Positions 44,764 through 55,447 of a stretch of 64,000 nucleotides of DNA are shown one piece after another (within the stretch, counting starts at the first letter, position 1; each line of letters opens with the position of its first letter). Both the position numbers and the translations under genes were made by a program. The notes beneath the pieces are model-generated. The model was not told where the DNA came from, did no database searches, and saw nothing but the letters and a program-made list of their open reading frames with translations. This stretch comes from Actinomycetes bacterium (GTDB taxonomy: Bacteria; Actinomycetota; Acidimicrobiia; Acidimicrobiales; JAMCPL01): NCBI GenBank assembly GCA_021846515.1, contig JAJZWU010000006.1, positions 1 to 64,000 on the forward strand, read 5' to 3'.

Positions 44764-45585
44764 CTAAATATCAGACTTCAGTACAGTAGTGGCGCCCATT
44801 ACAGAGAGCAGCGCTGCATAACCAATTAACACCATGCCTCCTCCCCACCAGGGCAATAACGAAGCCCTGGAACCGATTCCGCTTGCATGGGCAGGTACGC
44901 GTTCCAGTGCCATAAGTGCAGTTTGAGGCAGGTACGGAACTACATAAGGCGCAATGGCATAAAGAAGAATTATCAGCGCGGGACCGATGGTAAGAAGGCC
45001 GACTCCCGAGATTATCGCAATTACCTGGTTGTGGATCAGGGTTCCAATACCGACACCGATCAGCATAAACAGTACAAACCCCGCCAGGTCTACCGGCAAA
45101 TAGATAAGTGAATTTCGTAAAAACGTACCAGGATCAAGATTCCACACAGCGCTGAACAGCACCCCTACTGCCGCCGACAGAAAGGCGACAAGCACCCCAT
45201 AAAGTATCCCCCAGACAACCGATGCAACCAGTTTGGCGCCCAGCACCCTAACTCTCTGAGGCTCTACCAAATAGGTAAAGGAGGCGGTACTGTACCTGTA
45301 CTCACTCGTCACACAGATTATGCCCAAAACGACAGCGAATACCTGTGGATAATTATACGACTGATAGAGGACAGAAGGGTACCATCCAGAAGAACCATAG
45401 TCGGTAGACCCGATACCAGATCCAGCAGAGCCATAAGCTGAAGCGCCATTGACAATACTCGTATGAGCTATATGCAAAAACAGTATGACTATCAAGAATG
45501 CCAGTGCGGCCCCACTACCCATCAACACCCAAGTCGACCTCAGTGTACGGTACTTCAACAGCTCGGAATGGATTAGCCGAATCAT
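44764..45585 (-). CDS. ABC-2 type permease
   Basis: 273 residues with six helices (GSGAALAFLIVILFLHIA, VFAVVLGIICVTSEYRYSTASFTYL, LVASVVWGILYGVLVAFLSA and others). The TSEYRYSTASFTYLVEP segment is the hallmark of ABC-2 permeases that partner bacitracin/lantibiotic-type ATPases. ATG 45585 overlaps the ATPase stop by four bases (ATGA). Exports an unknown substrate, perhaps a peptide or drug. Confidence 0.85.
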   Translation of the reverse strand: MIRLIHSELLKYRTLRSTWVLMGSGAALAFLIVILFLHIAHTSIVNGASAYGSAGSGIGSTDYGSSGWYPSVLYQSYNYPQVFAVVLGIICVTSEYRYSTASFTYLVEPQRVRVLGAKLVASVVWGILYGVLVAFLSAAVGVLFSAVWNLDPGTFLRNSLIYLPVDLAGFVLFMLIGVGIGTLIHNQVIAIISGVGLLTIGPALIILLYAIAPYVVPYLPQTALMALERVPAHASGIGSRASLLPWWGGGMVLIGYAALLSVMGATTVLKSDI

Positions 45586-46496
45586 TCGCTGATCGCGTTC
45601 CAAGCTGTGCTTGATTGCGGATTGGCCGTCAACTGCAGAAAGGCCTCTTCCAAACCTCTTGAAGTAGTCATCTCATAGATAATAATCTGGCTCTGCGCCA
45701 CCAGCGCACCGACCTGTTCAAGTGGCAGACCACTTACATCTACCAGCCCGGCACCCTTGAAATGTGCCCTTCCTCCAGCTGCTTGTATTACCTGGATCAT
45801 TCTCTCCGGTTCCGGCGTACGGAATTTTATTTCCACTCCGCCAATGCCCTGAATAATCTGATCCAGAGGACCCGATGCTACCTCATGACCGCTGGCAATA
45901 ATGACAACGTCGTCAGCCATCTGGGACATCTCACTCAGCTGATGCGATGAGACGAGCACTGTTTTCCCCTGTGTCGACAACCATTTTAGAAAATTTCTGA
46001 GCCAGGCAATCCCCTGAGGGTCAAGGCCGTTCCCGGGCTCATCCAATATGAGGACCGAAGGATCTCCAAGCAGCGCCATAGCAAGAGATAGGCGTTGGCG
46101 CATGCCAAGCGAGTATGCACCTACTCTCTTTTCAGCATGTTCATTCAAGCCCACCAGTTGGAGTAACTCACTTACGCGTTCATACGGCGCCCCGATGGAG
46201 GCTGCTCCAATCAGCATGTTTGCCTTGGCGGATCTTGCCGGGTGGGCAACCGTAGATTCGAGTACAACGCCTATGTGCTTTGCCGGGTCAGTAATGTCCC
46301 TGTAGTTTGCACCATTTACAGTTGCCGTTCCAGAGGTAGGCTGCACCAGACCGGCAATCATCTTTAGGGTAGTAGTCTTGCCGGCACCATTGGAACCCAG
46401 AAAACCGGTCACCCTGCCAGGCATTACACGAAAAGTTAGGTTATTGACTGCAAGAACATTACGATAGCGCTTGGTCAGTCCACTAACTTCTATCAT
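45582..46496 (-). CDS. ABC transporter ATPase (BcrA/NatA-like)
   Basis: 304 residues. Walker A LGSNGAGKTTTLKM, signature YSLGMRQRLSLAMALL, Walker B VLILDEPGNGLDPQG, H-loop VLVSSHQLSEM. LGMRQ replaces the usual LSGGQ, common in this exporter subfamily. The C-terminal 80 residues (EPERMIQVIQAAGGRAHF) are the extension found in BcrA-type ATPases. Operon with the permease at 44764. Confidence 0.9.
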   Translation of the reverse strand: MIEVSGLTKRYRNVLAVNNLTFRVMPGRVTGFLGSNGAGKTTTLKMIAGLVQPTSGTATVNGANYRDITDPAKHIGVVLESTVAHPARSAKANMLIGAASIGAPYERVSELLQLVGLNEHAEKRVGAYSLGMRQRLSLAMALLGDPSVLILDEPGNGLDPQGIAWLRNFLKWLSTQGKTVLVSSHQLSEMSQMADDVVIIASGHEVASGPLDQIIQGIGGVEIKFRTPEPERMIQVIQAAGGRAHFKGAGLVDVSGLPLEQVGALVAQSQIIIYEMTTSRGLEEAFLQLTANPQSSTAWNAISE

Positions 46497-46733
46497 CCAA
46501 CCATCCCTGCTCTCATTGCAACAACCCTATCAGAACCAAACAATGTGATGTAGGTAAATGTTGATATAGGCAGTGCGAGACAACTACACCCGGCGTGCCA
46601 ACCAGTGTGCGGGAATGCTATGGGGTAAAGCTGGCTCACGCTTCTGGCATGGAAATCCAAGATAGCATTTTGTCGCTCTGTCCCGTTGTCCCTGAGCGGT
46701 AATATCAATGATTTTTTGCTGGATACTAAAACG

Positions 46734-47819
46734 CTAGTAGGTGATGACCTGCCTTATTGCCTCTCCTCTTTTCATCACCTGTAGGGCGTCATTGACTTCA
46801 GAGAGATCTATCTTTCTGGTAATCATGCCCTCAAGATCCAAACGACCACTCTTCCACAAGTGAAGCAGCATCGGGAAGTCCCTACGCACATCAGCCGAGC
46901 CATATAGTGTACCTTTCACAGACTTGTTGGTAAAGAAGAGCTCAAAAGCGTTGAACTCCAGAGTCTGATCCATCCTTCCTGCCCCGACTATGACAGCAGT
47001 ACCTCCTCTACGGGCATGGTCGTATGCCGCACGCATAGTCTGTGACAATCCGATGCACTCAAACACGTAGTCAAAGCCATCACCGTCGGTAACCTCGGAC
47101 TTAACTGCATCAAGCTGGTCCGGAAGCACCGCATGAGTGGCGCCAAAGCGCTTGGCATCTTCCAACTTGGACGGAACTGTATCCATGGCGACTATCTCAG
47201 CTGCACCGGCAATTCTCGCACCCTGTATGGCTGCAATACCTACTCCACCGCAGCCTATTACCAGTGCATTGGATCCGGGCTTCAATTGTGCACAATTAAT
47301 AGCGGCGCCTACACCGGTAGTCACTCCACAACCGAGTAATGCAGATATCTCGTAGGGAATATCGCTAGGTACGGCTATCGCTGCCTCCTCAGGCAGGACC
47401 ACCTCTTCCGAAAAGGTTCCCGTACCGAGAAAGCCGTATGCCGGGTCCTGGCCATTAAAGGTAAACCGCGGAATGAAGCCGATGTTCATAGTGATTTGGA
47501 CACAAAGGTTTGGCTGCCCTCCCAGGCAAAACTTGCACCTACCGCACGGCGGTATCCATGCTACTACGATATGATCTCCCACCGATAGATGCTTAACTCC
47601 ACTACCTACCTCTACCACCTCTCCTGAACCTTCATGTCCAAGAACAGCCGGTGCGGGCTGTGGAAGTGTTCCATTCATAGCAGAGAGGTCAGAGTGACAC
47701 ACGCCACTCGCATGAATTCGTACCCTTACTTCGCCCGGCTGCAGATCTTTGGCAGTCTCCACGTCGTCGCGTATATCCAGGGTCTCATCACCAACTTGCC
47801 GTAACATCGCTGCACGCAT
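46734..47819 (-). CDS. Zinc-dependent alcohol dehydrogenase (class III-like MDR)
   Basis: 361 residues from ATG 47819, preceded by GAGGAGGT; the frame extends 27 codons upstream without support. Catalytic Zn ligands GVCHSDL and LGHEGSG, structural Zn cluster CGRCKFCLGGQPNLC, NAD-binding VIGCGGVGIAA with Asp at the end of beta-2 (AMDTVPSK), indicating NAD preference. Actinobacterial relatives include mycothiol- or carrier-dependent formaldehyde and alcohol dehydrogenases. Substrate undetermined; no neighbouring pathway gene. Confidence 0.88.
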   Translation of the reverse strand: MRAAMLRQVGDETLDIRDDVETAKDLQPGEVRVRIHASGVCHSDLSAMNGTLPQPAPAVLGHEGSGEVVEVGSGVKHLSVGDHIVVAWIPPCGRCKFCLGGQPNLCVQITMNIGFIPRFTFNGQDPAYGFLGTGTFSEEVVLPEEAAIAVPSDIPYEISALLGCGVTTGVGAAINCAQLKPGSNALVIGCGGVGIAAIQGARIAGAAEIVAMDTVPSKLEDAKRFGATHAVLPDQLDAVKSEVTDGDGFDYVFECIGLSQTMRAAYDHARRGGTAVIVGAGRMDQTLEFNAFELFFTNKSVKGTLYGSADVRRDFPMLLHLWKSGRLDLEGMITRKIDLSEVNDALQVMKRGEAIRQVITY

Positions 47820-47977
47820 ACAAAACCTCCTCAGTTGCTCGTGCCGTACGTACATATAGCGCGTACTTAATCTATATCTGTATGCTAACCATTGGAGCAC
47901 GAAACGCGCCCAATGCGCAAATCCTTATAAGATTCCTTATAGGATTACGCGGTGACAGTACCTCCCGCAGGAAAGAT

Positions 47978-48991
47978 TCACCTAACGCCAGATACTTTCC
48001 GGGTCGGCAACGCTTCGCTGCCGACAGCGTACCCACCGTTAAAGACGGCATCCCTTCCCTCAGCGTGGCCACCCGCCGGTAATGCGTACCTGCCAGAATC
48101 CTGATACACCCTACCCTCATCTCTGTCATCTGTAACCGGACGGTGTGCATGTGCCGGTCTCCTGGTGTTCATGACAGGTACATGTCCTTTGGCTGTATGC
48201 TTGCGCGTGGCGTGTAACCTACTCGTATTTACTCTGGCCGCATGATGCATCCTGGCTGCATTCATCCGGGCAAGCAATACTATATATGCCACTGCCGCAG
48301 CCGCTCCCAGCATGCTCAAAATCATCATGAATCCCAACGCCGGGATCAAGCCGAATAAAAAGAAAACAACCACGGAACCGATCAGTCCTACCAGTATCCT
48401 GCGTCTACGCAGTCCAGCGGAACCGGATCTATGCAAGTTCCTCGTGTTGTAATTGGAACTGGCGTACATGCTACCCTCCTTGTACGATTGATTGTGATAC
48501 GACGAAATCCCATCATGCAACAGATTACTGTAAGGTTCATCACCGTCATGGAATGAATTACTCACACTACTTCCTGCCTCAATCACGGGAACTGAGGAAT
48601 GGTATGCGTAATTACTATTGTCCGTTTCCCTCCCGTAGCTGGAAAAACTATTTGAACCAGAATAACCGGGCTCCATCTGTCCCATTGTTTGAGTTGCTTG
48701 AGGGCCTATAACCCTGACCAATGAGACCCTCTCATGACTTGCCCAACTTGCATCGCCGACGATAACGTTGGTGGACTGGAAGGCAGAGTAATAGGATGCC
48801 TCACCGGCTGGATTATGGCGAAAGCTGTCAATAGGGGTTAGCTCGGCATGCTTTTTTCTCAAGGTTCTCAACTGCCGTTTGAATGCCCATACAGAATGTG
48901 ACGACATGCGTTCTTTTCGCCGTTTCCAGAGCTGCGAACCCAAAACCACTACCCACACAATTGCAAGTAAAATAAGTACGGTCACGCTCAC
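47978..48991 (-). CDS. SepX/GlpR-like divisome membrane protein (tentative)
   Basis: 337 residues. N-terminal helix VLILLAIVWVVVLGSQLW followed at once by basic KRRKERM and a Ser/His region, then a long polar stretch (Ser, Tyr, Asn-rich), two adjacent helices after RRRRILVGLIGSVVVFFLFG, and a basic His/Arg-rich tail. This order, a short N-terminal anchor with W-V-V-L then basic residues and an internal RRRR-led helix pair, is that of actinobacterial SepX/GlpR. The glp (moeA-like) gene that usually neighbours it is not here. Start GTG at 48991, or two codons later, with GAGGAG upstream. Confidence 0.5.
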   Translation of the reverse strand: MSVTVLILLAIVWVVVLGSQLWKRRKERMSSHSVWAFKRQLRTLRKKHAELTPIDSFRHNPAGEASYYSAFQSTNVIVGDASWASHERVSLVRVIGPQATQTMGQMEPGYSGSNSFSSYGRETDNSNYAYHSSVPVIEAGSSVSNSFHDGDEPYSNLLHDGISSYHNQSYKEGSMYASSNYNTRNLHRSGSAGLRRRRILVGLIGSVVVFFLFGLIPALGFMMILSMLGAAAAVAYIVLLARMNAARMHHAARVNTSRLHATRKHTAKGHVPVMNTRRPAHAHRPVTDDRDEGRVYQDSGRYALPAGGHAEGRDAVFNGGYAVGSEALPTRKVSGVR

Positions 48992-49165
48992 AGTCTCCTC
49001 ACTATCTACCCTTTCGAGTTAGGATAGCATCAATCATACCGCCAATGGTGGATTTCGAAAAATAACCAAGCGAGCAGGCTATTCTCAAACGGCACCCGGA
49101 GGGACTTGTTAATCACGAGATCTGCGACAACGGCACTCTTCCAGACGGCCAAGTCGAACGTACGG

Positions 49166-49954
49166 TCAGATGATATAGCTATGCCGTAAAAGAGCGCCCA
49201 CGACCTGGTGCAATGCGACCATATCTCTTGCAACGGCGCTCACTATCACACCGGGACCATTTAGAGACATGCAGGTACCGCGACCGGCATGCCCCGTTTC
49301 CCCCAGACGCTCTGAACGGACATCCCTGACAGGTTCGTTTGAAAATACTGTATTTTGGCCACAAAATACATCTTCATCTCCAATGTCTGCGCCTGCAATC
49401 AAAATTGATCCTATCGCTCTATCACCCCCAGCAACAGCCGGACCGTTCCATCCAGGCCATCGCGTAGAAAACTCGCTGCGTACCAGAGGCTGCCCAGAAA
49501 CATCGACAGAAAGCCGGGAACTGTACTTTCCCGGCTCCTCTCCCTGGCGTCCCAAAACCAACTCGTCTCTCCAGTACAGGCTGGAACCTTCGGCCATATC
49601 TACAACAGTGTCCACATAATGGTCACAGCCCGAACAGGCCACAGCGGGCTCTACCAGCCACCGAAGCGCGGCATCCCCAGCCAGGCATACACGTATGGAC
49701 ATCATGGATGGAAGCCCATGAAGTCCCGGACGCGCCAAGCTGGCAGCTACAGATCGTACTACGAGCGATACGCCGCTTTCCACCTCAATTTCCAGCTGAA
49801 GATCATCTCCTCCAAGTGGTGAAGCGGCTCCACCCACTATGTAAAGCGCATCGCTACCGGGACGTAGCAGTATAGGTGCATCCGAGCGGAGTTCATCGTA
49901 ACGAGTATGTCCATCGGCAGATGCACTTACGGCTACTTGCGCATGTGCCTTCAT
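49166..49954 (-). CDS. ureD: Urease accessory protein UreD
   Basis: 263 residues from ATG 49954, which overlaps the ureG stop (ATGA). UreD/UreH signature stretches are visible: [40 protein letters not shown] and [23 protein letters not shown]. UreD binds apo-urease and passes nickel from UreG. Last gene of the set; the frame upstream of 49954 overlaps ureG and is not used. Confidence 0.93.
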   Translation of the reverse strand: MKAHAQVAVSASADGHTRYDELRSDAPILLRPGSDALYIVGGAASPLGGDDLQLEIEVESGVSLVVRSVAASLARPGLHGLPSMMSIRVCLAGDAALRWLVEPAVACSGCDHYVDTVVDMAEGSSLYWRDELVLGRQGEEPGKYSSRLSVDVSGQPLVRSEFSTRWPGWNGPAVAGGDRAIGSILIAGADIGDEDVFCGQNTVFSNEPVRDVRSERLGETGHAGRGTCMSLNGPGVIVSAVARDMVALHQVVGALLRHSYII

Positions 49955-50631
49955 GCACGCTCGACATCTTGCCGCCCGGTCAGTACCGCGCGTATCCAGC
50001 CGGCTACCAGACGACCCCCCAGTGGACCACGTAACGAGCACATCACCGTAGGGCGGGAACCCCTCTTGGCCTCTGCATCGGTTTGCATGACATGCAGATC
50101 GGCTCCTACCATCTCTGCAAGATCCACCTTATTGATAACCAGCAAATCCGACATGGTGACTCCCGGTCCGCCCTTTCGCGGCACCTTGTCTCCCCCCGAT
50201 ACATCCAGCACGAAAATCTGCATGTCGACCAGCCCATGACTGAAGGTGGCTGTCAGGTTGTCGCCTCCGCTTTCCAGCAGTACAAGATCAAGATCGGGAA
50301 ACCTGTTCTCGAGTATTTCGATAGCTTCCAGATTAGCCGCTATATCATCTCTTATGGCAGTATGGGGACAACCTCCGGTCTCTACAGGTACGATCCTATC
50401 CTGGTCCAGTACGCCTGCCCGCTTGAGAAAGTCGGCATCTTCGGTAGTGTAAATATCATTGGTTACCACTGCTATCTCCAACTCACCTGCGAATTCACGA
50501 CATAATGATGCAACAAGCGCCGTCTTTCCACTGCCCACCGGTCCCCCTATGCCGATCCTGAATGGCCACTGCCGGGAAGGCCGAACCCCGGGTACTGCGT
50601 TCGAACCACCGGTTGGCGCTTCATGATGCAA
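49951..50631 (-). CDS. ureG: Urease accessory GTPase UreG
   Basis: 226 residues. P-loop [29 protein letters not shown] with the nickel-linked GCPHTAI (Cys-Pro-His) motif, [12 protein letters not shown] and [13 protein letters not shown]. UreG delivers nickel to urease by GTP hydrolysis. The start is a TTG (50629-50631) with GGAGGTG eight bases upstream inside ureF; the peptide begins MHHEAP. No ureE is present, so UreG and UreD alone handle metal here unless ureE is elsewhere. Confidence 0.95.
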   Translation of the reverse strand: MHHEAPTGGSNAVPGVRPSRQWPFRIGIGGPVGSGKTALVASLCREFAGELEIAVVTNDIYTTEDADFLKRAGVLDQDRIVPVETGGCPHTAIRDDIAANLEAIEILENRFPDLDLVLLESGGDNLTATFSHGLVDMQIFVLDVSGGDKVPRKGGPGVTMSDLLVINKVDLAEMVGADLHVMQTDAEAKRGSRPTVMCSLRGPLGGRLVAGWIRAVLTGRQDVERA

Positions 50632-51472
50632 AGAGACGCACCTCCATTTCTGCGTGGACTCCCGAATAATAATCGAGCAACGGCGACGCTGGAGCAGGCA
50701 ATCCAGCCCAGTTGCGGAGGGCAGCCTCGGAACGGGCTGCGTTTACCGCCACTGACGCCACCTGATCAATCTGCGTGCTGAATTCCGCAATCAACGCTGT
50801 TACCTTGGCGGGATCCAGCCCAAGTAGTTTGAGCGAGGCAAACGCTGGCGTAACGACCGATCCATATGCTCCTATAAGCGCCGCTTCTTCGACACTCAGA
50901 CCAGCTATAGCTGCACATGCCCCTATGGCGACTGGATAGTGGACTCCCTCGTCGAGAGCAGCATTCAACCGACTCAGCAACGGCGAAGGCCATATAGTGG
51001 CCGAAGTGCGCAATAGCTGACGACCCAACGATCTGGATGTCCTTCGCTGCACGGGTGATACTATACGAGCATCCGCCTCCTTATTCAGCAGATTCCAAGG
51101 CTCATCAAGCTCTACTGCCATGTCACCAAGCGCCGATATATTGTTTTGCAACACCAGCATCCAGGCCGCTACTGCAAAACACCCGGTAAACAGTCCAATT
51201 GTCCATAGACGTCCTTCGAGAAAAGCACGCAAGGATGCCAGGTCATGCAATGCGCCATCGTCGACAGCTCCCTCCAGCCCACCGGAATGAGCATAGCCGC
51301 CCGCAGGGAACCTGCCATCGGCCATTAACAATGCCACAGAACTTACGGGAATGCGACATATTCCATTACCGCCTGTTGCCGACCCATACCGGCTCTCATC
51401 AGCAGAGGTACCGGCAGATACCTCATCGCTTGGAGCAGGTGCAACTCCATCTTCGCGCACGACCCGGTTCAA
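50621..51472 (-). CDS. ureF: Urease accessory protein UreF
   Basis: 283 residues in the longest frame, with TTG overlapping the ureC stop (TTGA); a GTG at 51460 is an alternative. The conserved UreF start of the fold, [20 protein letters not shown], is present, as is [19 protein letters not shown] near the C-terminus. UreF forms the UreDFG activation complex. About 45 N-terminal residues before the fold are low complexity. The frame overlaps ureG by 11 bp. Confidence 0.92.
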   Translation of the reverse strand: MNRVVREDGVAPAPSDEVSAGTSADESRYGSATGGNGICRIPVSSVALLMADGRFPAGGYAHSGGLEGAVDDGALHDLASLRAFLEGRLWTIGLFTGCFAVAAWMLVLQNNISALGDMAVELDEPWNLLNKEADARIVSPVQRRTSRSLGRQLLRTSATIWPSPLLSRLNAALDEGVHYPVAIGACAAIAGLSVEEAALIGAYGSVVTPAFASLKLLGLDPAKVTALIAEFSTQIDQVASVAVNAARSEAALRNWAGLPAPASPLLDYYSGVHAEMEVRLFAS

Positions 51473-53178
51473 AACAGGAAATACCTTTGAGCCATGGGCA
51501 GTTCAGCCATCGGTTCCACATCCACCAACTCCCCGTCGATCGTCACAGCAAAGCTGTCCGGATTCACCTCTATCCTGGGTAATGCATCGTTAAACGGCAT
51601 GTCTGCCTTTCCGCGCCGCCTGACATCTGCCACAGGGACGATCCTCTTTCCGACTCTCAGCCTCTCTCTGATGCCGTTTTCCAAGGCAGCCTCGGCCACA
51701 AAGAATAGGCTGGATGCACTTGCAACCGCGGGAGACGCTCCCCACATCGGGCGGGGCAACACCGGCTGCGGCGTCGGTATAGAGGCGTTGGCATCGCCCA
51801 TCTCCGCCCACGCGATCATCCCTCCCTTCAGAACTACATGCGGCCTAACCGCAAAGAATGCCGGTTCCCAAAGAACGAGATCAGCAAGCTTGCCAACCTC
51901 AATAGATCCTATCTCCCTCTCCATGCCATGCGCGATCGCCGGGCATATCGTATACTTCGCAATATATCGCTTCACTCTATTATTATCAGAATTACCGTCT
52001 CCTGACAACGATCCTCTGCGTAGCTTGTTAACGTGAGCAGTCTGCCATGTCCTGATGGGTACCTCCCCAATCCTACCCATAGCCTGAGAATCTGAGCCGA
52101 TCATCGATATGGCTCCCATATCATGGAGCACGTCTTCAGCAGCAATAGTGGAAGGCCTGATTCGACTCTCTGCAAAAGCCAAATCTTCCGGTACTGCAGG
52201 ATTGAGATGATGACATACCATCAACATGTCGAGATGCTCATCTATGGTGTTTACCGTGTAGGGGCGTGTAGGATTAGTGGAAGAAGGCAACACATTTGGT
52301 AACCCCGCAACGACAATAATATCTGGTGCATGACCACCACCCGCTCCCTCCGTATGGTAAGCATGTATCACCCGACCACCGATAGCCGATATCGTACTTT
52401 CTACAAAACCTGCTTCATTAAGTGTATCGGAATGGAGTGCAACCTGCACTCCAGAATCATCTGCCACCTGCAAACAGGTATCAAGCGCAGCCGGAGTGGC
52501 GCCCCAATCTTCATGTACCTTGAATCCGCCGACACCAGCCCTCAGTTGCTCCCACAGTGCCTCCTGTGAAACCGTATTGCCTTTCCCAAGTAGAAGCACG
52601 TTCACAGGCATCGGATCCATAGCCTCCAGCATCCTTTCGATATACCATTCGCCAGGAGTAACGGTTGTCGCCTTGGTGCCCTCCGCCGGCCCGGTTCCCC
52701 CTCCTATGAGTGTGGTTATCCCCACCCCAAGCGCTTCATCGACCAGCTGTGGGCAGATAAGATGAACATGGCAATCTATGGCTCCGGGCGTAAGTATTCT
52801 GCCATTACCGGAAAGAATTTCAGTAGAAGGCCCGATAACCATGCCCGGATCTACTCCATTCATAATGTCGGGATTGCCCGCCTTGCCTATAGCACTGATC
52901 CTTCCGCCACGAATCCCCACGTCAGCTTTGAAGATACCATGGTAGTCGAGAATTACTGCACCCGTGATGACAAGGTCAGGAGTTCCCTCGGCCCTGGTAG
53001 CCGTAGCCTGGCCCATAGACTCCCTGATCACCTTGCCACCTCCGAATACGGCCTCGTCTCCACGACTGCATAGATCGTCGGTCAACTCAATAAATAGATT
53101 GGTGTCGGCCAACCGTACCCTGTCTCCCGTGGTCGGACCATAAAGTAAGCGGTACCGTTCTCTGTCAATATCAGTCAC
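51469..53178 (-). CDS. ureC: Urease subunit alpha
   Basis: 569 residues from GTG 53178, giving [28 protein letters not shown] precedes it and it overlaps the ureB end by eight bases. Nickel ligands and catalytic residues intact: CHVHL (HxH), [14 protein letters not shown] (carbamylated Lys), [25 protein letters not shown], and the flap MVCHHLNP (Cys and His). Hydrolyses urea to ammonia and carbamate. Full-length and apparently active. Confidence 0.97.
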   Translation of the reverse strand: MTDIDRERYRLLYGPTTGDRVRLADTNLFIELTDDLCSRGDEAVFGGGKVIRESMGQATATRAEGTPDLVITGAVILDYHGIFKADVGIRGGRISAIGKAGNPDIMNGVDPGMVIGPSTEILSGNGRILTPGAIDCHVHLICPQLVDEALGVGITTLIGGGTGPAEGTKATTVTPGEWYIERMLEAMDPMPVNVLLLGKGNTVSQEALWEQLRAGVGGFKVHEDWGATPAALDTCLQVADDSGVQVALHSDTLNEAGFVESTISAIGGRVIHAYHTEGAGGGHAPDIIVVAGLPNVLPSSTNPTRPYTVNTIDEHLDMLMVCHHLNPAVPEDLAFAESRIRPSTIAAEDVLHDMGAISMIGSDSQAMGRIGEVPIRTWQTAHVNKLRRGSLSGDGNSDNNRVKRYIAKYTICPAIAHGMEREIGSIEVGKLADLVLWEPAFFAVRPHVVLKGGMIAWAEMGDANASIPTPQPVLPRPMWGASPAVASASSLFFVAEAALENGIRERLRVGKRIVPVADVRRRGKADMPFNDALPRIEVNPDSFAVTIDGELVDVEPMAELPMAQRYFLF

Positions 53179-53530
53179 GAGCAACTTTCTCCAGTTGCCC
53201 ACCTACAGATCTTCGCAATCCAGGAACTACCCGCCTACCAGATAATGGGATAAGCTCCACCTCTCTGGTTATGCCCGGCTCAAACCTGGCAGACGTGCCG
53301 GCAGGTATATTAAGACGCTTGCCCCAGGCTTCATCCCTATCGAAGTCAAGCGCCGGATTCACCTCACCAAAATGATAATGAGATCCCACCTGGACAGGTC
53401 GATCACCGGTATTGCATATCAGCAACACAGTTATCGGGCTACCCTCATTGATCGTTACAGGATCATCGCCTACTATCACTTCACCGGGTATCATGTTCTG
53501 CTGCCTCTCGTACTCTTGCCTTTTGACCAT
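53171..53530 (-). CDS. ureB: Urease subunit beta
   Basis: 119 residues from ATG 53530, or one codon longer from a [20 protein letters not shown] and [19 protein letters not shown] are standard UreB. The ATG A is the last base of the ureA stop region (TGATG). Separate ureA and ureB genes as in most bacteria. Confidence 0.96.
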   Translation of the reverse strand: MVKRQEYERQQNMIPGEVIVGDDPVTINEGSPITVLLICNTGDRPVQVGSHYHFGEVNPALDFDRDEAWGKRLNIPAGTSARFEPGITREVELIPLSGRRVVPGLRRSVGGQLEKVARD

Positions 53531-53832
53531 CACTGTACCGGATGGTGAATGGTCACCAGCTTGGTACCGTCAGAGAAGGTAGCCTCGATTTGCACCTCAT
53601 CCAACATCTCAGCCACCCCTTCCATCACATCATTGCGAGTCAATACATGTCTACCACTTTCCATGAGGTCGGCTACCGGCAACCCATCACGAGCTCCCTC
53701 CAGCACAAACGAAGAGAGCAGGGCGACTGCTTCAGGGTAGTTCAGCTTGAGGCCTCGTTCGCGACGCTCTCGAGCAACCATGGCGGCAAGATATATCATC
53801 AGCCTCTCCTGTTCGTGCGGGCTAAGTCTCAT
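53530..53832 (-). CDS. ureA: Urease subunit gamma
   Basis: 100 residues, [20 protein letters not shown] to the C-terminal TIHHPVQ, full length; [21 protein letters not shown] is diagnostic. No SD lies before the ATG; instead a seven-codon ORF (53849-53829 on the minus strand: ATG AGA CGT AGC CCG TTA TGA) ends by overlapping the ATG. That mini-ORF repeats the first 17 bases of ureA almost exactly. The permease stop is 75 nt upstream. Confidence 0.96.
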   Translation of the reverse strand: MRLSPHEQERLMIYLAAMVARERRERGLKLNYPEAVALLSSFVLEGARDGLPVADLMESGRHVLTRNDVMEGVAEMLDEVQIEATFSDGTKLVTIHHPVQ

Positions 53833-53907
53833 AACGGGCTACGTCTCATGATTAATGCAGTTCATCATTCCAGCAGATAATTTCAAGTTTACACGATTTC
53901 AAACAAT

Positions 53908-55446
53908 TTAGCTTTGATAACCCGGCGCATCTGTATCCATTCCGAGTTTTGCTACCAGGGCGCGTAACGCGGCACGGCCGACCGCATCAGTAGACGCACG
54001 CTTTACGGCAAAGTACACACTGCCGAGCACCATGCCCAGCAGGAATATGATCGGACCCCATATAAGAGGCACCACCACTGGGAAAAAGGTATAGAAAATA
54101 CCTATACCTATCGTAACAAGTGACAGCATGGGTAACACAATATGCACGACAACTCGCGTCATGTTCCTGCTGTGAGCAAAGAACGGCAGTGCAAGGTTAC
54201 CGAGAATGTGGCCGACAAACTCTCCCATGGTCGCGACAAGAATCAACACGGTAAACGCCGTCACCGGTCCCCAGATTACCCCTGCCACTATTGCACCAAC
54301 TGCCGCAGAAATAAGGCAGGCCAGCACTGCAACTCTTGGCGTACCACTCTTGCTGTCTACGTCCTGGAAGCTCTTGGGGAAAAGGCCGGCCAATGACATC
54401 ACGTGGGTTACCCTGCTGACGACCAGTGATGAAGCGATAATTGCACTTGCAATGCTGTTTGCCATGAACACCGCTACCAGCAACTCCATACCACTACCCA
54501 TGTACTTGTGAATCACGAGCAATCCGGGAATACTCGAGTTGGCGAATGCAGCCATGTGCGTAGGACCCCATCCTATGGTGAGTGCATACGCTACAAACAC
54601 CATGATTGCCGCCACCGCAGCGGTCGACAGTACCAGCCCTCTACGGACAGCTCTGTGCGGCATTTTGGCCTCGTGGCCAAGGAATATCGTGGCCGTTGAG
54701 CCGGACATTCCGAAAGCCGCCAGTAACAGGCCGACACCTATGCCCGATACGCCGCTCTTGGCAAAAGACGGCATAAATACGCTGGCAGTATTGTGATGTC
54801 CAGCCAGAATCACTATCACCACGCTGGCCACAAGCATAAGTAGCAACTCCACCAAGCCGGCAATGATCCCGTAGCGCAGTGATGGCAATACGCCTCTATA
54901 CACAAGTATTCCTGGAGGGACTATGATCGCCAATGTAAGCGGTATCCACATCCACCCCGGAACCGAATGTACTCCGAACTGAACCAGCAATGACTGTACC
55001 ATTACGGCGAAGTACACTGCTCCAGCAGCCAGAAATGCCGTATAATAGAGCGCGTAGCTTATCCCGGCGAGGAACCCCAGATAATTGCCGGTTCCCCTGC
55101 TCACATAATAAAACATGCCTCCGGAACTGGCCAGTTTCTTCGAATACTGCAAAGGGGTGTTGACCCAGAGCCACACAAGACCTGCACCAAGCAGGTAAGC
55201 CAGTGGCAATGCCCCCAGCGCATAGATGGCCGCCGAGGTCAATACGGCGCCCATACACAGTAGGGGACCGTTGGCAATTATTCCCTGCGCAACCACATGA
55301 CCATGAGTAGCTCTGTTACGGTGAAGCTTCACATCTCCGTCACCTTGGTACTCGGCTGTTACAACAGTATCGGTGGCAGTGGGCATGCCGCTTTCCGGAG
55401 CGGCGCTACCTCCGGGCATCGCATTACCGTTCAAATTGCTTTCCAT
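53908..55446 (-). CDS. APC-superfamily permease, candidate guanidine importer
   Basis: 512 residues: a 50-residue polar N-terminus then about twelve helices. The first helices carry GIIANGPLLCMGAVLTSAA, and the helix-3 region SSGGMFYYVSRGTGNYLGFLAGISYALYY is typical of APC amino acid permeases. It lies one base after the hydrolase stop and before ureA, under the riboswitch. APC permeases carry amino acids, polyamines and related cations, so guanidinium is a reasonable substrate; urea or an amino acid remains possible. Transport direction is inferred from the catabolic context. Confidence 0.82.
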   Translation of the reverse strand: MESNLNGNAMPGGSAAPESGMPTATDTVVTAEYQGDGDVKLHRNRATHGHVVAQGIIANGPLLCMGAVLTSAAIYALGALPLAYLLGAGLVWLWVNTPLQYSKKLASSGGMFYYVSRGTGNYLGFLAGISYALYYTAFLAAGAVYFAVMVQSLLVQFGVHSVPGWMWIPLTLAIIVPPGILVYRGVLPSLRYGIIAGLVELLLMLVASVVIVILAGHHNTASVFMPSFAKSGVSGIGVGLLLAAFGMSGSTATIFLGHEAKMPHRAVRRGLVLSTAAVAAIMVFVAYALTIGWGPTHMAAFANSSIPGLLVIHKYMGSGMELLVAVFMANSIASAIIASSLVVSRVTHVMSLAGLFPKSFQDVDSKSGTPRVAVLACLISAAVGAIVAGVIWGPVTAFTVLILVATMGEFVGHILGNLALPFFAHSRNMTRVVVHIVLPMLSLVTIGIGIFYTFFPVVVPLIWGPIIFLLGMVLGSVYFAVKRASTDAVGRAALRALVAKLGMDTDAPGYQS

Positions 55447-55447
55447 G

